Assembly: GCA_035536915.1 (NCBI GenBank)
Contig: DATLNE010000023.1
Coordinates: forward strand, 1-64,000
Source of the DNA: Acidimicrobiales bacterium
Lineage (GTDB): Bacteria > Actinomycetota > Acidimicrobiia > Acidimicrobiales > JAHWLA01
Length of the DNA stretch: 64,000 bases
Direction: 5' to 3'
The position numbers and the translations under genes are program-made. The notes beneath the pieces are model-generated. The model saw only the letters and a program-made list of their open reading frames with translations. It was not told the DNA's origin and made no database searches. Positions 36,569 through 44,661 of this stretch are shown piece by piece. Each line of letters begins with the position of its first letter. Positions within the stretch are counted from its first letter, which is position 1.

Positions 36569-38218
36569 ATGACCACACTCTGTTCGCGCATCGAGCGCGC
36601 CATCGAACGCGGCGGAAGCATCACTTTCGTAGGCAGCGATCCGGTGCAGCGGGTGAGTTGGGCACAGCTTCACGAGGAGGCCAAGGCCACCGGGGCGGCG
36701 CTCCAGGCCAGGGGCCTCGGCAACGGCTCGCACGTCGCCTTGCTCGGCCCCACCACCCGCGAACTGGTCACTGCCATCCAGGCCACCTGGCTCATCGGCG
36801 CCACCGTGGTGGTGCTGCCCCTGCCCATGCGGCTCGGCTCGCTCGACGAGTTCGTCCTCCAGACCCGGCTGCGCATCCACGGCGCCGACTCCGACGTGGT
36901 GCTGGTCGACGGCGACCTGGCCGCCTTCATCGAACCGCTGCCCGGGGACCCGCCGCTCGTGCTGCTCGGCGACGTAGTCGACGGTGCTCCGGCCGAGGCG
37001 TACAAGCGCCCGCAGACCGATGCCGACGACCTTGCCATCCTGCAGTTCACCAGCGGCTCCACTGCCGACCCCAAGGGCGTGATGCTGCCCCACCGCGTGG
37101 TCGTGGCCAACCTCGACGCCGTGGCCCAAGCGGCCAAGCTCGACCCCGCCGACGACGTGCTCGTCTCGTGGCTGCCGCTCTACCACGACATGGGCCTGAT
37201 CGGCTGCCTGACCCTGCCCATGATCACCGGCACCGACCTGGTGCTCGGCGCCCCGCAGGACTTCATGGCCGCGCCCGCTCGCTGGATGGAGTGGATGAGC
37301 GAGTACCGCGCCACTGCCACCGCAGGCCCCAACTTCTCCTACGCGCTGGCGGCCCGTGCGCTGCGGCGCCTCGACGGCCTCGACCTGTCGCGCTGGCGGG
37401 TCGCCCTCAACGGCGCCGAGCCCGTCGACCCCGCCACCATGGACGCCTTCTGTGAAGCCGCCGAACGTCACGGCTTCGACCGCCGGGCTGCCTTCCCCGC
37501 CTTCGGCATGGCCGAGGTCGCCATCGGCGGCGCCTTTCCCGAACCCGGCACCGGTGTGCGCATGGACGTGGTCGACAAGGTCGCCCTCGACACCGAGCGT
37601 TACGCGGCGCCGGCCGACCCTGCCGCAGAAGACGGGGTGCGCAGGCTGGCCAAGCTGGGCCGCCCTGTTCCCGGGCTGGAGTTCCGCATCTGCGATCCCG
37701 CCACCGGCGACGTCATGGACGAGCGCGAAGTCGGTGAACTGGAGATCCGGGGCACGTCGGTCACCCCCGGCTACTACAAGCGCCCCGACGCCACCGCGGC
37801 CGCTTTCCACGACGGGTGGCTGCGCACCGGCGACCTCGGCTACCTGGTCGACGGCGAGCTGGTCATCTGTGGCCGCATCAAGGACATGATCATCGTGGGC
37901 GGCCGCAACGTCTTCCCCGAGGACGTCGAGCGCGCCGTGGCCAACGTCGACGGCGTGCGGGCGGGCAACGTCATCGCCTTCGGCGTCGAAGGCCGCCGAG
38001 GCCAGGAGGCCCTGGTGGTGGTGGCCGAGACCAAGTCGGGCAACGAGGCCAACACCATCCGCGACGCGGTGGCGGTGCGAGTGCGTGAGGCCATCGGCCT
38101 GCCCCCCGGCGACGTGGTGCTGGTGGAGGCGGGCACGCTGCCCAAGACGTCGTCGGGCAAGCTCCAGCGCTCGTTGTGCCGGGAGCGCTACCTGGAGAAC
38201 GACCTGCGCATCGCGTAA
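36569..38218 (+). CDS. Fatty-acyl-AMP ligase-like adenylating enzyme
   Basis: The 549-residue product is an ANL-superfamily enzyme: the phosphate-binding LQFTSGSTADPKGVMLPH (about residues 158-175), LPLYHDMGLIG as in the FAAL subgroup (FadD32-like), GYYKRPDATAAAFHDGWLRT with GDLGYLVDGELVICGRIKDM, and the catalytic lysine region PKTSSGKLQRS at the end. FAALs activate fatty acids as acyl-adenylates for polyketide or lipid assembly rather than as CoA esters. No acyl carrier protein or polyketide synthase gene is beside it. It is 41 bp downstream of leuS and converges with the EAL gene with no gap. Confidence 0.85.
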   Translation: MTTLCSRIERAIERGGSITFVGSDPVQRVSWAQLHEEAKATGAALQARGLGNGSHVALLGPTTRELVTAIQATWLIGATVVVLPLPMRLGSLDEFVLQTRLRIHGADSDVVLVDGDLAAFIEPLPGDPPLVLLGDVVDGAPAEAYKRPQTDADDLAILQFTSGSTADPKGVMLPHRVVVANLDAVAQAAKLDPADDVLVSWLPLYHDMGLIGCLTLPMITGTDLVLGAPQDFMAAPARWMEWMSEYRATATAGPNFSYALAARALRRLDGLDLSRWRVALNGAEPVDPATMDAFCEAAERHGFDRRAAFPAFGMAEVAIGGAFPEPGTGVRMDVVDKVALDTERYAAPADPAAEDGVRRLAKLGRPVPGLEFRICDPATGDVMDEREVGELEIRGTSVTPGYYKRPDATAAAFHDGWLRTGDLGYLVDGELVICGRIKDMIIVGGRNVFPEDVERAVANVDGVRAGNVIAFGVEGRRGQEALVVVAETKSGNEANTIRDAVAVRVREAIGLPPGDVVLVEAGTLPKTSSGKLQRSLCRERYLENDLRIA

Positions 38219-39904
38219 CTAGGCGGGTGCGCCGACCGGGGCGGGGCGGCCGAAGAGGAAGCCCTGTCCCAGGTCGACGGCCAGCTCCTGCAGCACTTCC
38301 AACTCGGGTTCGGTCTCGACGCCCTCGGCGATGAGGACGCAGCCGGTCTGCTGGGCGAAGTGGGTGAGCCCTGCCACCAGCGCCCGGCGGGCGGGGTCGC
38401 GGTGGATGCCGCTGACCCACGTGTGGTCGAGCTTCACGAAGGCGGGTTCCAAGGCGAGGACGTGGCGCAGGCTGGCAAAGCCCGACCCCGCATCGTCGAC
38501 GCTCAGGCGCACGTTGTCGCCCAGCCGCCGCAGGGCCCGTCGCAACGACTGGTAGTCCTCCACCCGGTCGTGCTCGGTGAGCTCCAGCACCAGGGGCCGG
38601 CCCACCGACTGCAGCGTCTCTTCCAGCACGCCCGGTGTGAGCACGAGCGGCGGCGACACGTTGAGGCTGAGCCACACGTTGCGGGGCAGCGACGGTGCCG
38701 CTCCGATGGCGGCGACCATGGTCGCCCGTTCCAGTTCGATGCCGCGGTCGAGGGCGGACGCCTCGGCGAAGCGGGAGTCGGGCCGGGTGCCGTCGTCGAA
38801 GCGGGTCAGCGCTTCGAAGCCGATCACCTGCGCGCCGCGCAGTTCGACGATGGGCTGGAAGACGGGGGAGAAGGCGCGGGTGCGCAGCACGTCTTCGAGG
38901 CGGGAGCGGCGCTGTTGGCGTTCTCCCTGTTGGAGCAACGACGGCGCCAACAGCTCGGCGGCGATGGTGGCGAAGTCGATGGCGGCGGCCAGCGCGGCAC
39001 CGGGTTCGTCGCCTGTTGCCGACGTCGGCGACGCCGCCAGTGCCAACAGGCCGAGGGGCTCGCCCGCCCGGCGCATGGGCGCGCAGGCGACGACCCTGCC
39101 GCCGATCGACGCCATGGTTGTGGCGGCGGCGACGCCGGTCTCCCGTTCGAGCCACGGGCCTTCGCCCGCCCTGGCCTCCAGGTAACGGGCCAGGGGACGG
39201 GGGAGCGGACGGCCCGCCTCCATGCCCCACGCGCTCAAGTCCTGCACGGCGAGCGGCACGGCCAAGCCGTCGCTCAGGAACACGATGAGGGCGGCGCCTG
39301 CCAGCCCCCGAAGGGACCGAAGCTCACTGCACACCAACTCCGCCGTGCCTTCCGGGCTGGAGTCGGGGTTGACGCGGCACAGGGCGCCGGCGATGGCCGA
39401 GCGCTCGCGAAGCTGGCGCTCCACGACTTCGCTCCACGCCCGCTGCCCGCGCAGCTGCGCCCGCACGCGGGCCACCAGCTCGTCGGGGTGGAAGGGCTTG
39501 ATCACGTAGTCGTCGGCGCCCGCCTGCAGGCCACGCACTCGGTCCGACACGTCGTCGTCGGCCGTCACCAGGATGATCGGCAGCGTCCTCGTCTCAGGCC
39601 GGGCGCGGAGGGCGACGACGACTTCCAGGCCACCCATCTCCGGCATGTGGTTGTCGAGCAGCACGGCGTCGAACGACTGGTGCCGCAGGATCTCAAGCGC
39701 TTCGGCGCCGTGCGACGCCTCGACGGTGCGGAAGCCGGCCAGGCCCAGCGCTGCAGCCAACAACCGACGGATGGAGCGGTCGTCGTCGACGACCAGGACA
39801 GCGCTCCGGCTGTCGATCCCCCCGCCCGATGTGCGACCGTTCTCCGCCACGCCGTACTCCGCATCAAGGGGGTTCGGACGACTCCCTTCGCCGTGTGTCG
39901 GCAC
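38219..39904 (-). CDS. Response regulator with GAF-like and EAL (c-di-GMP phosphodiesterase) domains
   Basis: The 561-residue product has a receiver domain (VLVVDDDRSIRRLLAAALGL, phospho-acceptor in AVLLDNHMPEMGG, Lys in VIKPFHP), a linking helix, a central GAF-like region, and a C-terminal EAL domain. Catalytic features of c-di-GMP phosphodiesterases are present: EALTRF, LSLNVSP, VLELTEHD, SVDDAGSGFASLRH, FVKLDHTWV and IAEGVETE. The usual DDFGTG is DDAGSG here, a mild change. GTG at 39904 or at 39850 may be the start. It should lower c-di-GMP in response to a kinase not seen in the window. Confidence 0.85.
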   Translation of the reverse strand: MPTHGEGSRPNPLDAEYGVAENGRTSGGGIDSRSAVLVVDDDRSIRRLLAAALGLAGFRTVEASHGAEALEILRHQSFDAVLLDNHMPEMGGLEVVVALRARPETRTLPIILVTADDDVSDRVRGLQAGADDYVIKPFHPDELVARVRAQLRGQRAWSEVVERQLRERSAIAGALCRVNPDSSPEGTAELVCSELRSLRGLAGAALIVFLSDGLAVPLAVQDLSAWGMEAGRPLPRPLARYLEARAGEGPWLERETGVAAATTMASIGGRVVACAPMRRAGEPLGLLALAASPTSATGDEPGAALAAAIDFATIAAELLAPSLLQQGERQQRRSRLEDVLRTRAFSPVFQPIVELRGAQVIGFEALTRFDDGTRPDSRFAEASALDRGIELERATMVAAIGAAPSLPRNVWLSLNVSPPLVLTPGVLEETLQSVGRPLVLELTEHDRVEDYQSLRRALRRLGDNVRLSVDDAGSGFASLRHVLALEPAFVKLDHTWVSGIHRDPARRALVAGLTHFAQQTGCVLIAEGVETEPELEVLQELAVDLGQGFLFGRPAPVGAPA

Positions 39905-39913
39905 GCGGACGCT

Positions 39914-39933
39914 GGGGCTTTAGCCCCTTTTTT
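39914..39933 (+). terminator. Short hairpin with T-run facing the plus strand
   Basis: GGGGCT (39914-39919) and AGCCCC (39922-39927) form a stem followed by six T. By shape it is an intrinsic terminator for plus-strand transcription, although both flanking genes lie on the minus strand. It may stop antisense transcripts or be an upstream dyad of the EAL gene. Confidence 0.5.
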
Positions 39934-39939
39934 GATGAT

Positions 39940-40959
39940 TCAGCGGTTCTTGAGGCGTTCCACCACATGCGCGGTGATCTCGTCGTCCACCGCGTAGGGC
40001 GTGTAGAAGCTCAGCCGGTGCACGATGTCGCCGAAGCGCTTGTGCAGCCCGTCGGCCACGTCGTCGGGCTCGGCGACGACGGCAAAGGCGTGCAACACGT
40101 CGTCGGTGACCGCCTCGCCCATCTCCTTCCACTGCCCTTGCTTCGACAGGACGTTGAGCTCGGTCTGCAGGTCGCCCCACCCGTGCAACTCGAGCACGCC
40201 GCGGTAGGCGGGCGTGGAGCCGTAGAAGGCGATCTGCTGGCGCACCGCTTGGTCGGCGGCCGCCGTCGACTCGTCGTCGGCGCCGGTGACGATGAAGCAC
40301 GGCAGCGAGAGTTGGATGTCGGCTGCCGTCTTGTCCGCCTTGGCCGCGCCTCGTTCCAGCGCCCCCATCGTCACCTCGCGCAGGTAGCGCTTGGTGGTGA
40401 AGCCGTGCACGAGCATGCCGTCGGCCACCTCGCCCACGACCTCGGTCATCTTCTCGCCCACTGCGGCCAAGAAGACCTGCGGCGGGCCGTTCGGCGAGGC
40501 GGGCGGCGTGAAGAACGGCGTCATGAGGGTGTGGGAGTAGAACTCGCCGCGGAAGTCCAGCTTGGTGCCGTTGTTCCAGCAGTCCCAGATGGCGCGCAGG
40601 GCGAGGATGAACTCGCGCATGCGGGGCGCCGGGTGCGACCACGGCATGCTGAAGCGCTTCTCGATGTGGGGCTTGATCTGGCTGCCCAGGCCGAGGAGGA
40701 ACCGCCCCTGCGAGTAGTTCTGGAGGGCGTGCGCTTGGGCGGCCGTGGTCATGGGGCTGCGGGCGAAGGCCACGGCGATGCCGGTACCGATCTCGATGCG
40801 CTCGGTGTGCTCGGCGGCCAGCAGCAACGGCAGGAACGGGTCGCTGTTGGTCTCGGCCGACCAGATGCCGTCGTAGCCGGTTGCTTCTGCCTGCCGAGCG
40901 CTCTCCACCGCTTTGGTGAGGTCGGGCCCGATCCCTGCGTCGATCTTCATGGCCCGCAT
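39940..40959 (-). CDS. LLM-class F420-dependent oxidoreductase
   Basis: The 339-residue TIM-barrel protein belongs to the luciferase-like monooxygenase superfamily: GYDGIWSAETNSDPFLPLLL, RIEIGTGIAVAFARSPMTTA, and FLLGLGSQIKPHIEKRFSMP. The last block is the F420-type phosphate-binding pattern (LGLGSQ) of the actinobacterial TIGR-type 'F420-dependent oxidoreductase' group. Start ATG at 40959 overlaps the stop of the PAC2 gene (TGATG). Substrate unknown. It is the last gene of an APH-PAC2-LLM operon on the minus strand. Confidence 0.85.
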   Translation of the reverse strand: MRAMKIDAGIGPDLTKAVESARQAEATGYDGIWSAETNSDPFLPLLLAAEHTERIEIGTGIAVAFARSPMTTAAQAHALQNYSQGRFLLGLGSQIKPHIEKRFSMPWSHPAPRMREFILALRAIWDCWNNGTKLDFRGEFYSHTLMTPFFTPPASPNGPPQVFLAAVGEKMTEVVGEVADGMLVHGFTTKRYLREVTMGALERGAAKADKTAADIQLSLPCFIVTGADDESTAAADQAVRQQIAFYGSTPAYRGVLELHGWGDLQTELNVLSKQGQWKEMGEAVTDDVLHAFAVVAEPDDVADGLHKRFGDIVHRLSFYTPYAVDDEITAHVVERLKNR

Positions 40960-41825
40960 CATTCCTCGCCGCGGAGGAAGCGCTCCAACTCTGCGGCGAT
41001 CTCGTCGCCCGAGGGCAGCCGCGTCGGGTCGAGCGGGGGGCCCAGCTCTGTGGTGTCGTGCGATGTCTCGAGCTGGTGCACCATCGCCGCGTGGTCGTCG
41101 CTGTTGGCGATGAGGGCGTCGATGCGCGTGGCCGTGCCGAGCGCCGTCGAGTGCAGTTCGCGGGCGTCGAGCTCGAGCCCGGCGAGGTCGGCCAGGCCGT
41201 CGAGCAGGGCGGCGCTGGCCGCCGGGTAGGGCATGGCCGACACGTAGTGCGGCACCCGCGCCCAAAGGCCCACGGCGTCGATGCCGACGGCGGCGAAGGC
41301 CTGTTCCAAGGCGGCGCCGATCCCGGCGGGCACCTCGATGATCCCGGGCATGAACCCGACGCGGTCGGCCAGGGCCTGGTTGGTCGCGGTGGCCACCAGC
41401 CGCACCGGCCGGGTGTGGGGGACCGGTGCCGGGAAGGCGCCGAGGCCGCAGGCCAGCCGCACGCCCAGGTCCGTGGCCAGGTCCGCCACAGCACGGGTGA
41501 AGGCATGCCACTGCATGTCGGGCTCGGGGCCTGACAGCACGAGGATCCATGCCCCTGTGCGGTCCTGCCCCACCCGGAGCTCGATCTCGGGCCAGGTGAT
41601 GCCGCGGTTCACGCCGTCCTCGATGCGCAACGTGGGCCGTCGGGCGCGGTGGTCGACCAACGCGTCGTTGTCGAAGCGGGCCAGCACCTCGGTGGGCACT
41701 GTGGTGAGCAGGTGGTCGGACGCCACCGAGCCGCCCAGGCCGGCATCGATCCAGCCGTCGAGGCCCACGACGAGGACAGGCGCGTCGAGGTCCCCCGGCG
41801 GCGTCGACAGCTCGTAGAGGCTCAC
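40959..41825 (-). CDS. PAC2-family (proteasome assembly chaperone-like) protein
   Basis: The 288-residue product matches the PAC2 family: PVLVVGLDGWIDAGLGGSVA near the N-terminus, GPEPDMQWHAFTRAVADLAT, and LGAFPAPVPHTRPVRLVATA. Actinobacteria with proteasomes carry such proteins, but the bacterial function is not settled. GTG at 41825 overlaps the stop of the upstream phosphotransferase gene by 4 bp, and its stop overlaps the LLM gene start, so the three are one operon. Confidence 0.85.
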   Translation of the reverse strand: MSLYELSTPPGDLDAPVLVVGLDGWIDAGLGGSVASDHLLTTVPTEVLARFDNDALVDHRARRPTLRIEDGVNRGITWPEIELRVGQDRTGAWILVLSGPEPDMQWHAFTRAVADLATDLGVRLACGLGAFPAPVPHTRPVRLVATATNQALADRVGFMPGIIEVPAGIGAALEQAFAAVGIDAVGLWARVPHYVSAMPYPAASAALLDGLADLAGLELDARELHSTALGTATRIDALIANSDDHAAMVHQLETSHDTTELGPPLDPTRLPSGDEIAAELERFLRGEE

Positions 41826-42859
41826 AGCCGGGTCGTCGACTCCTTGGCGGCCTGGGCCAAGCGGCCGACCTGCTCGGCGAAGGCCTCGAAGCCCGAACGG
41901 TCGCCGCCCATGGCGCCGCCTGCGTAGCGGGCGTAGACCCCTTCGAGGATGCAGGCCAGCTTCCAGTAGCCGAAGGCCACGTAGAAGTCGACCTTCGACA
42001 GGTCGCGGTCGCTGCCCTTGGCGTAACGCTCCACCAGTTCGGCGCGGCGGGCGAAGCCGGGCGCCGTGGTCGGCGACGAGCCCAGCGGGGTGGAGTCGTC
42101 CTCGGGCTCGGACCAATAGACCATGAGGAGGCCGAGGTCGGCGAGCGGATCACCGAGGGTGCAGATCTCCCAGTCGAGGACGGCCCGCACCCGGCCGTCC
42201 TCGCCGAGGATGGTGTTGTCGAGGCGGTAGTCGCCGTGCACGATCGCCGCCGGCCCCTGGGCGGGGATGTGGGTAGAGAGGAAGTCGTACACCTCGTCGA
42301 CCACGGGCACAGACCGACCGGTCATCTCGTTCGACTGCTTGAACTGGCCGTACCAGCGCTTGAGCTGGCGCTCGATGTAGCCCTCGCGGCGGCCGAGTTC
42401 ACCGAGGCCCACAGCGTCGACGTCGACGGCGTGGATGTCGAGCAGCACGTCGACCAGGGATTCGCCGGCCGTGCGCCGGGCGTGTTCGTCGAGCAACTTC
42501 TCCGCCATCGGTGCGTCACGCAGGACGTGGCCCTCGACGTACTCCATGACGTAGAAGGGGCGGCCGTTCACCGACTCGTCGTCGCAGAAGCCGAGGGGTG
42601 GCGCCACGGGGACGGGCGTGTGCTGCAGGGCGGCGATGATGCGGTGCTCGCGGGCCATGTCGTGGGCGGTGGGCAACACGTGGCTGGTGGGCGGGCGCCG
42701 CAGCACGTACTCGCGGCCTGCGCTGTCGGTGACCTTGAAGGTCAGGTTCGACCGCCCGCCCGCGATCAGGTCGAAGGTGAGGGGCGGAGTGCTGCCGGGA
42801 ATGTTCTGCGTGAACCAGGCGCTGACCCGTTCGCCGTCTATGCCTTCGATCTCGGACAT
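41822..42859 (-). CDS. Aminoglycoside-phosphotransferase-fold kinase, ACAD10/11-like
   Basis: The 345-residue product has the kinase-like fold of APH/choline kinases: nucleotide loop IAGGRSNLTFKV, catalytic loop IVHGDYRLDN and metal-binding VLDWEICTLGDPLADLG. The pattern YVLRRPPTSHVLPTAHDM and FYVMEYVEGHVL is that of the phosphotransferase domain found in ACAD10/ACAD11, which acts on 4-hydroxyacyl substrates, rather than a drug-resistance enzyme. It starts the minus-strand operon and is divergent from the thioredoxin gene with only 21 bp between, so their promoters overlap. Confidence 0.85.
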   Translation of the reverse strand: MSEIEGIDGERVSAWFTQNIPGSTPPLTFDLIAGGRSNLTFKVTDSAGREYVLRRPPTSHVLPTAHDMAREHRIIAALQHTPVPVAPPLGFCDDESVNGRPFYVMEYVEGHVLRDAPMAEKLLDEHARRTAGESLVDVLLDIHAVDVDAVGLGELGRREGYIERQLKRWYGQFKQSNEMTGRSVPVVDEVYDFLSTHIPAQGPAAIVHGDYRLDNTILGEDGRVRAVLDWEICTLGDPLADLGLLMVYWSEPEDDSTPLGSSPTTAPGFARRAELVERYAKGSDRDLSKVDFYVAFGYWKLACILEGVYARYAGGAMGGDRSGFEAFAEQVGRLAQAAKESTTRL

Positions 42860-42880
42860 GTGTGAAAACCTATCTGGCCC

Positions 42881-43609
42881 ATGGCTGACGTAACCGACGC
42901 GACCTTCGAAGAACTGGTTCTCACGCGCTCGCACGAGGTGCCCGTCGTCGTCGACCTGTGGGCGGCGTGGTGCGGCCCGTGCCGCACGCTGGGGCCCATC
43001 CTCGAGAAGGTGATCGGCGAGACCGAGGGCCGCGTCGAGTTGGCCAAGGTCGACGTCGACGCCAACCCGGCAGTGGCCGGTGCCTTCCGCGTGCAGTCGA
43101 TCCCCGCCGTGTTCGCGCTGGCGGGCGGCAAGGTCGTCGACTCGTTCATCGGGGCGTTGCCCGAGCACCAGGTGCGTGCGTTCGTGGAGGGGTTGGTGCC
43201 GTCGAAGTCGGAGGCCGACCTGTTGGTGGAGAAAGGCGACGAGGCGTCGCTGCGCCGCGCGCTGGAGCTCGACTCCGATCATCCGGGCGCGGTGGTGGCG
43301 CTGGCCGAGCTGCTGGTCGGCACCGGTGCGCCCGAGGAGGCGCTGTCGCTGTTGGCCCGCATCCCCGAGACCGGCGAGACCCGGCGAGTCGCCGCCTTGG
43401 CCCGCGTGGCGTCGAGTTCGCCGGAGGGCTCCGCGGGTGCGGGGTCCGGTGCCGACGACGACCGCACGGCCGAGCTCGACGCCTTGCTCGACCGGGTGAA
43501 GGACGACGACGACGCCCGCCAGCGTTTCGTCGACCTGTTGGAGTTGCTCGGCCCCGACGACCCTCGCACGGCGCAGTACCGGAAGGCGCTCACTGCCCGC
43601 CTCTTCTGA
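42881..43609 (+). CDS. Thioredoxin-domain protein with TPR-like tail (CnoX/YbbN-type)
   Basis: The 242-residue product begins with a thioredoxin domain containing DLWAAWCGPCRTLGPIL (active site WCGPC, residues 30-34) and IPAVFALAGGKVVDSFIGAL. The C-terminal 120 residues form helical repeats (LLVEKGDEASLRRALELDSD, AVVALAELLVGTGAPEEALS), as in the chaperedoxin CnoX, which protects proteins from bleach-type oxidation. Unlike E. coli CnoX it keeps both active-site cysteines. A TATCTG hexamer lies 4 bp before the ATG, so the message may be leaderless. Confidence 0.88.
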   Translation: MADVTDATFEELVLTRSHEVPVVVDLWAAWCGPCRTLGPILEKVIGETEGRVELAKVDVDANPAVAGAFRVQSIPAVFALAGGKVVDSFIGALPEHQVRAFVEGLVPSKSEADLLVEKGDEASLRRALELDSDHPGAVVALAELLVGTGAPEEALSLLARIPETGETRRVAALARVASSSPEGSAGAGSGADDDRTAELDALLDRVKDDDDARQRFVDLLELLGPDDPRTAQYRKALTARLF

Positions 43610-43640
43610 GGCCCGCGCCGTCCTGCCGCCCGGTGCCCGC

Positions 43641-43943
43641 GTGTGGGTCGGGGGGCCGGTGCCGCCCGGCTCCGACGCCGTCACGCTGGGGTCCCTGGTG
43701 ATCGTGCGGCGCTCGGCGGCGGGCTCGGCACCGTTGCTGCGTCACGAGGCGGTGCACGTCGAGCAGTGGCGCAGGCACGGCATCGTCGGCTTCCTGCGCC
43801 GCTACCTGGGCGACTACCTGCGCCTCCGGCTGCGGGGCTACGGGCACCGGGCGGCGTACTGGCGCATCCCCTTCGAGGTCGAGGCCGTCTGGGTGGGCCG
43901 CGATGCCTCGCGACCCCTGTTAGCTGTCACACCCCCTGAGTAA
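43641..43943 (+). CDS. Small HExxH protein, DUF4157-like
   Basis: The 100-residue product contains LLRHEAVHVEQWRRHGIVGF, an HExxH zinc motif followed by the QW pattern of small DUF4157-like proteins, then an arginine-rich amphipathic stretch (RRYLGDYLRLRLRGYG) and a C-terminal RIPFEVEAVWV. It is too short for a complete peptidase. GTG at 43641 is the first usable start after the thioredoxin gene (31 bp). It may be a metal-binding remnant or small peptidase; function unknown. Confidence 0.6.
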   Translation: MWVGGPVPPGSDAVTLGSLVIVRRSAAGSAPLLRHEAVHVEQWRRHGIVGFLRRYLGDYLRLRLRGYGHRAAYWRIPFEVEAVWVGRDASRPLLAVTPPE

Positions 43944-43998
43944 CCTCGGGCTCGCACTTACTTCCCCCTTCGTTGTCCATCCTGGCGAGGGGAGTGGT

Positions 43999-44661
43999 GT
44001 GCCCGACGTGTCGTGGTGGCGCTCGCTGCGTGAGCGCATGGAAGTCCTGCCCTTCGAGGCGTGGCAAGTGGCAGCCGCCGCGCTGCTCGTGGTGGTGGTT
44101 GCTGTCGGCGGGCTCGGGTGGGCGGTGGGTGCCGCCGGAGGGGCGGGGGCCGGGGTACCCGTGGAGTCGACGATGCCCCGAGCGGGGGCGGCGTCGCCTG
44201 CGTCGTCCACGTCGGTGGTGTCCGCCGAGGTTGTCGTGCACGTGGCGGGGGCGGTGGCCAAGCCCGGGCTCTATCGCGTGCCGGGAGGCTCCCGGGTGGC
44301 CGATGCCGTGGCCGCCGCCGGGTCGGCCACGGCCGATGCCGACCTCGACCGGCTGAACCTGGCCGCGCCCGTGGCCGACGGCGAGCGGGTCTACGTGCCG
44401 CGCCGAGGGGAGGCGGAGCCACCACCACCAACTGCTGCGCCTGGGGCCGGGGGCCGCCCGAGCGTCCCGGCGCGGGTCAACCTCAACACGGCCACGGTCG
44501 AGCAACTGGAGGCGCTGCCCGGCGTGGGGCCGTCGACGGCGCGGGCCATCGTCGACTACCGCACCCGCCACGGACCGTTCCGGTCGGTGCGCGAGCTGCT
44601 CGAAGTGCGCGGCATCGGCGAGGCCAAGCTGGCCGCGCTGGAAAAGCTGGTGTACACGTGA
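43999..44661 (+). CDS. comEA: ComEA-family competence protein
   Basis: The 220-residue product has one N-terminal membrane helix (VAAAALLVVVVAVGGLGWAV), an SLBB domain (VVVHVAGAVAKPGLYRVPGG) and two C-terminal helix-hairpin-helix motifs (VNLNTATVEQLEALPGVGPS, ELLEVRGIGEAKLAALEKL). ComEA binds double-stranded DNA outside the membrane and passes it to ComEC. GTG start at 43999 is preceded by GGGGAG. Its TGA overlaps the GTG of comEC, so they are co-translated. Confidence 0.93.
   Translation: MPDVSWWRSLRERMEVLPFEAWQVAAAALLVVVVAVGGLGWAVGAAGGAGAGVPVESTMPRAGAASPASSTSVVSAEVVVHVAGAVAKPGLYRVPGGSRVADAVAAAGSATADADLDRLNLAAPVADGERVYVPRRGEAEPPPPTAAPGAGGRPSVPARVNLNTATVEQLEALPGVGPSTARAIVDYRTRHGPFRSVRELLEVRGIGEAKLAALEKLVYT

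Noticed and set aside
41822-43684. 620-residue version of the phosphotransferase reaching into the thioredoxin gene
   Set aside because: The extra N-terminal part is antisense to the thioredoxin gene; the kinase domain begins at 42859.
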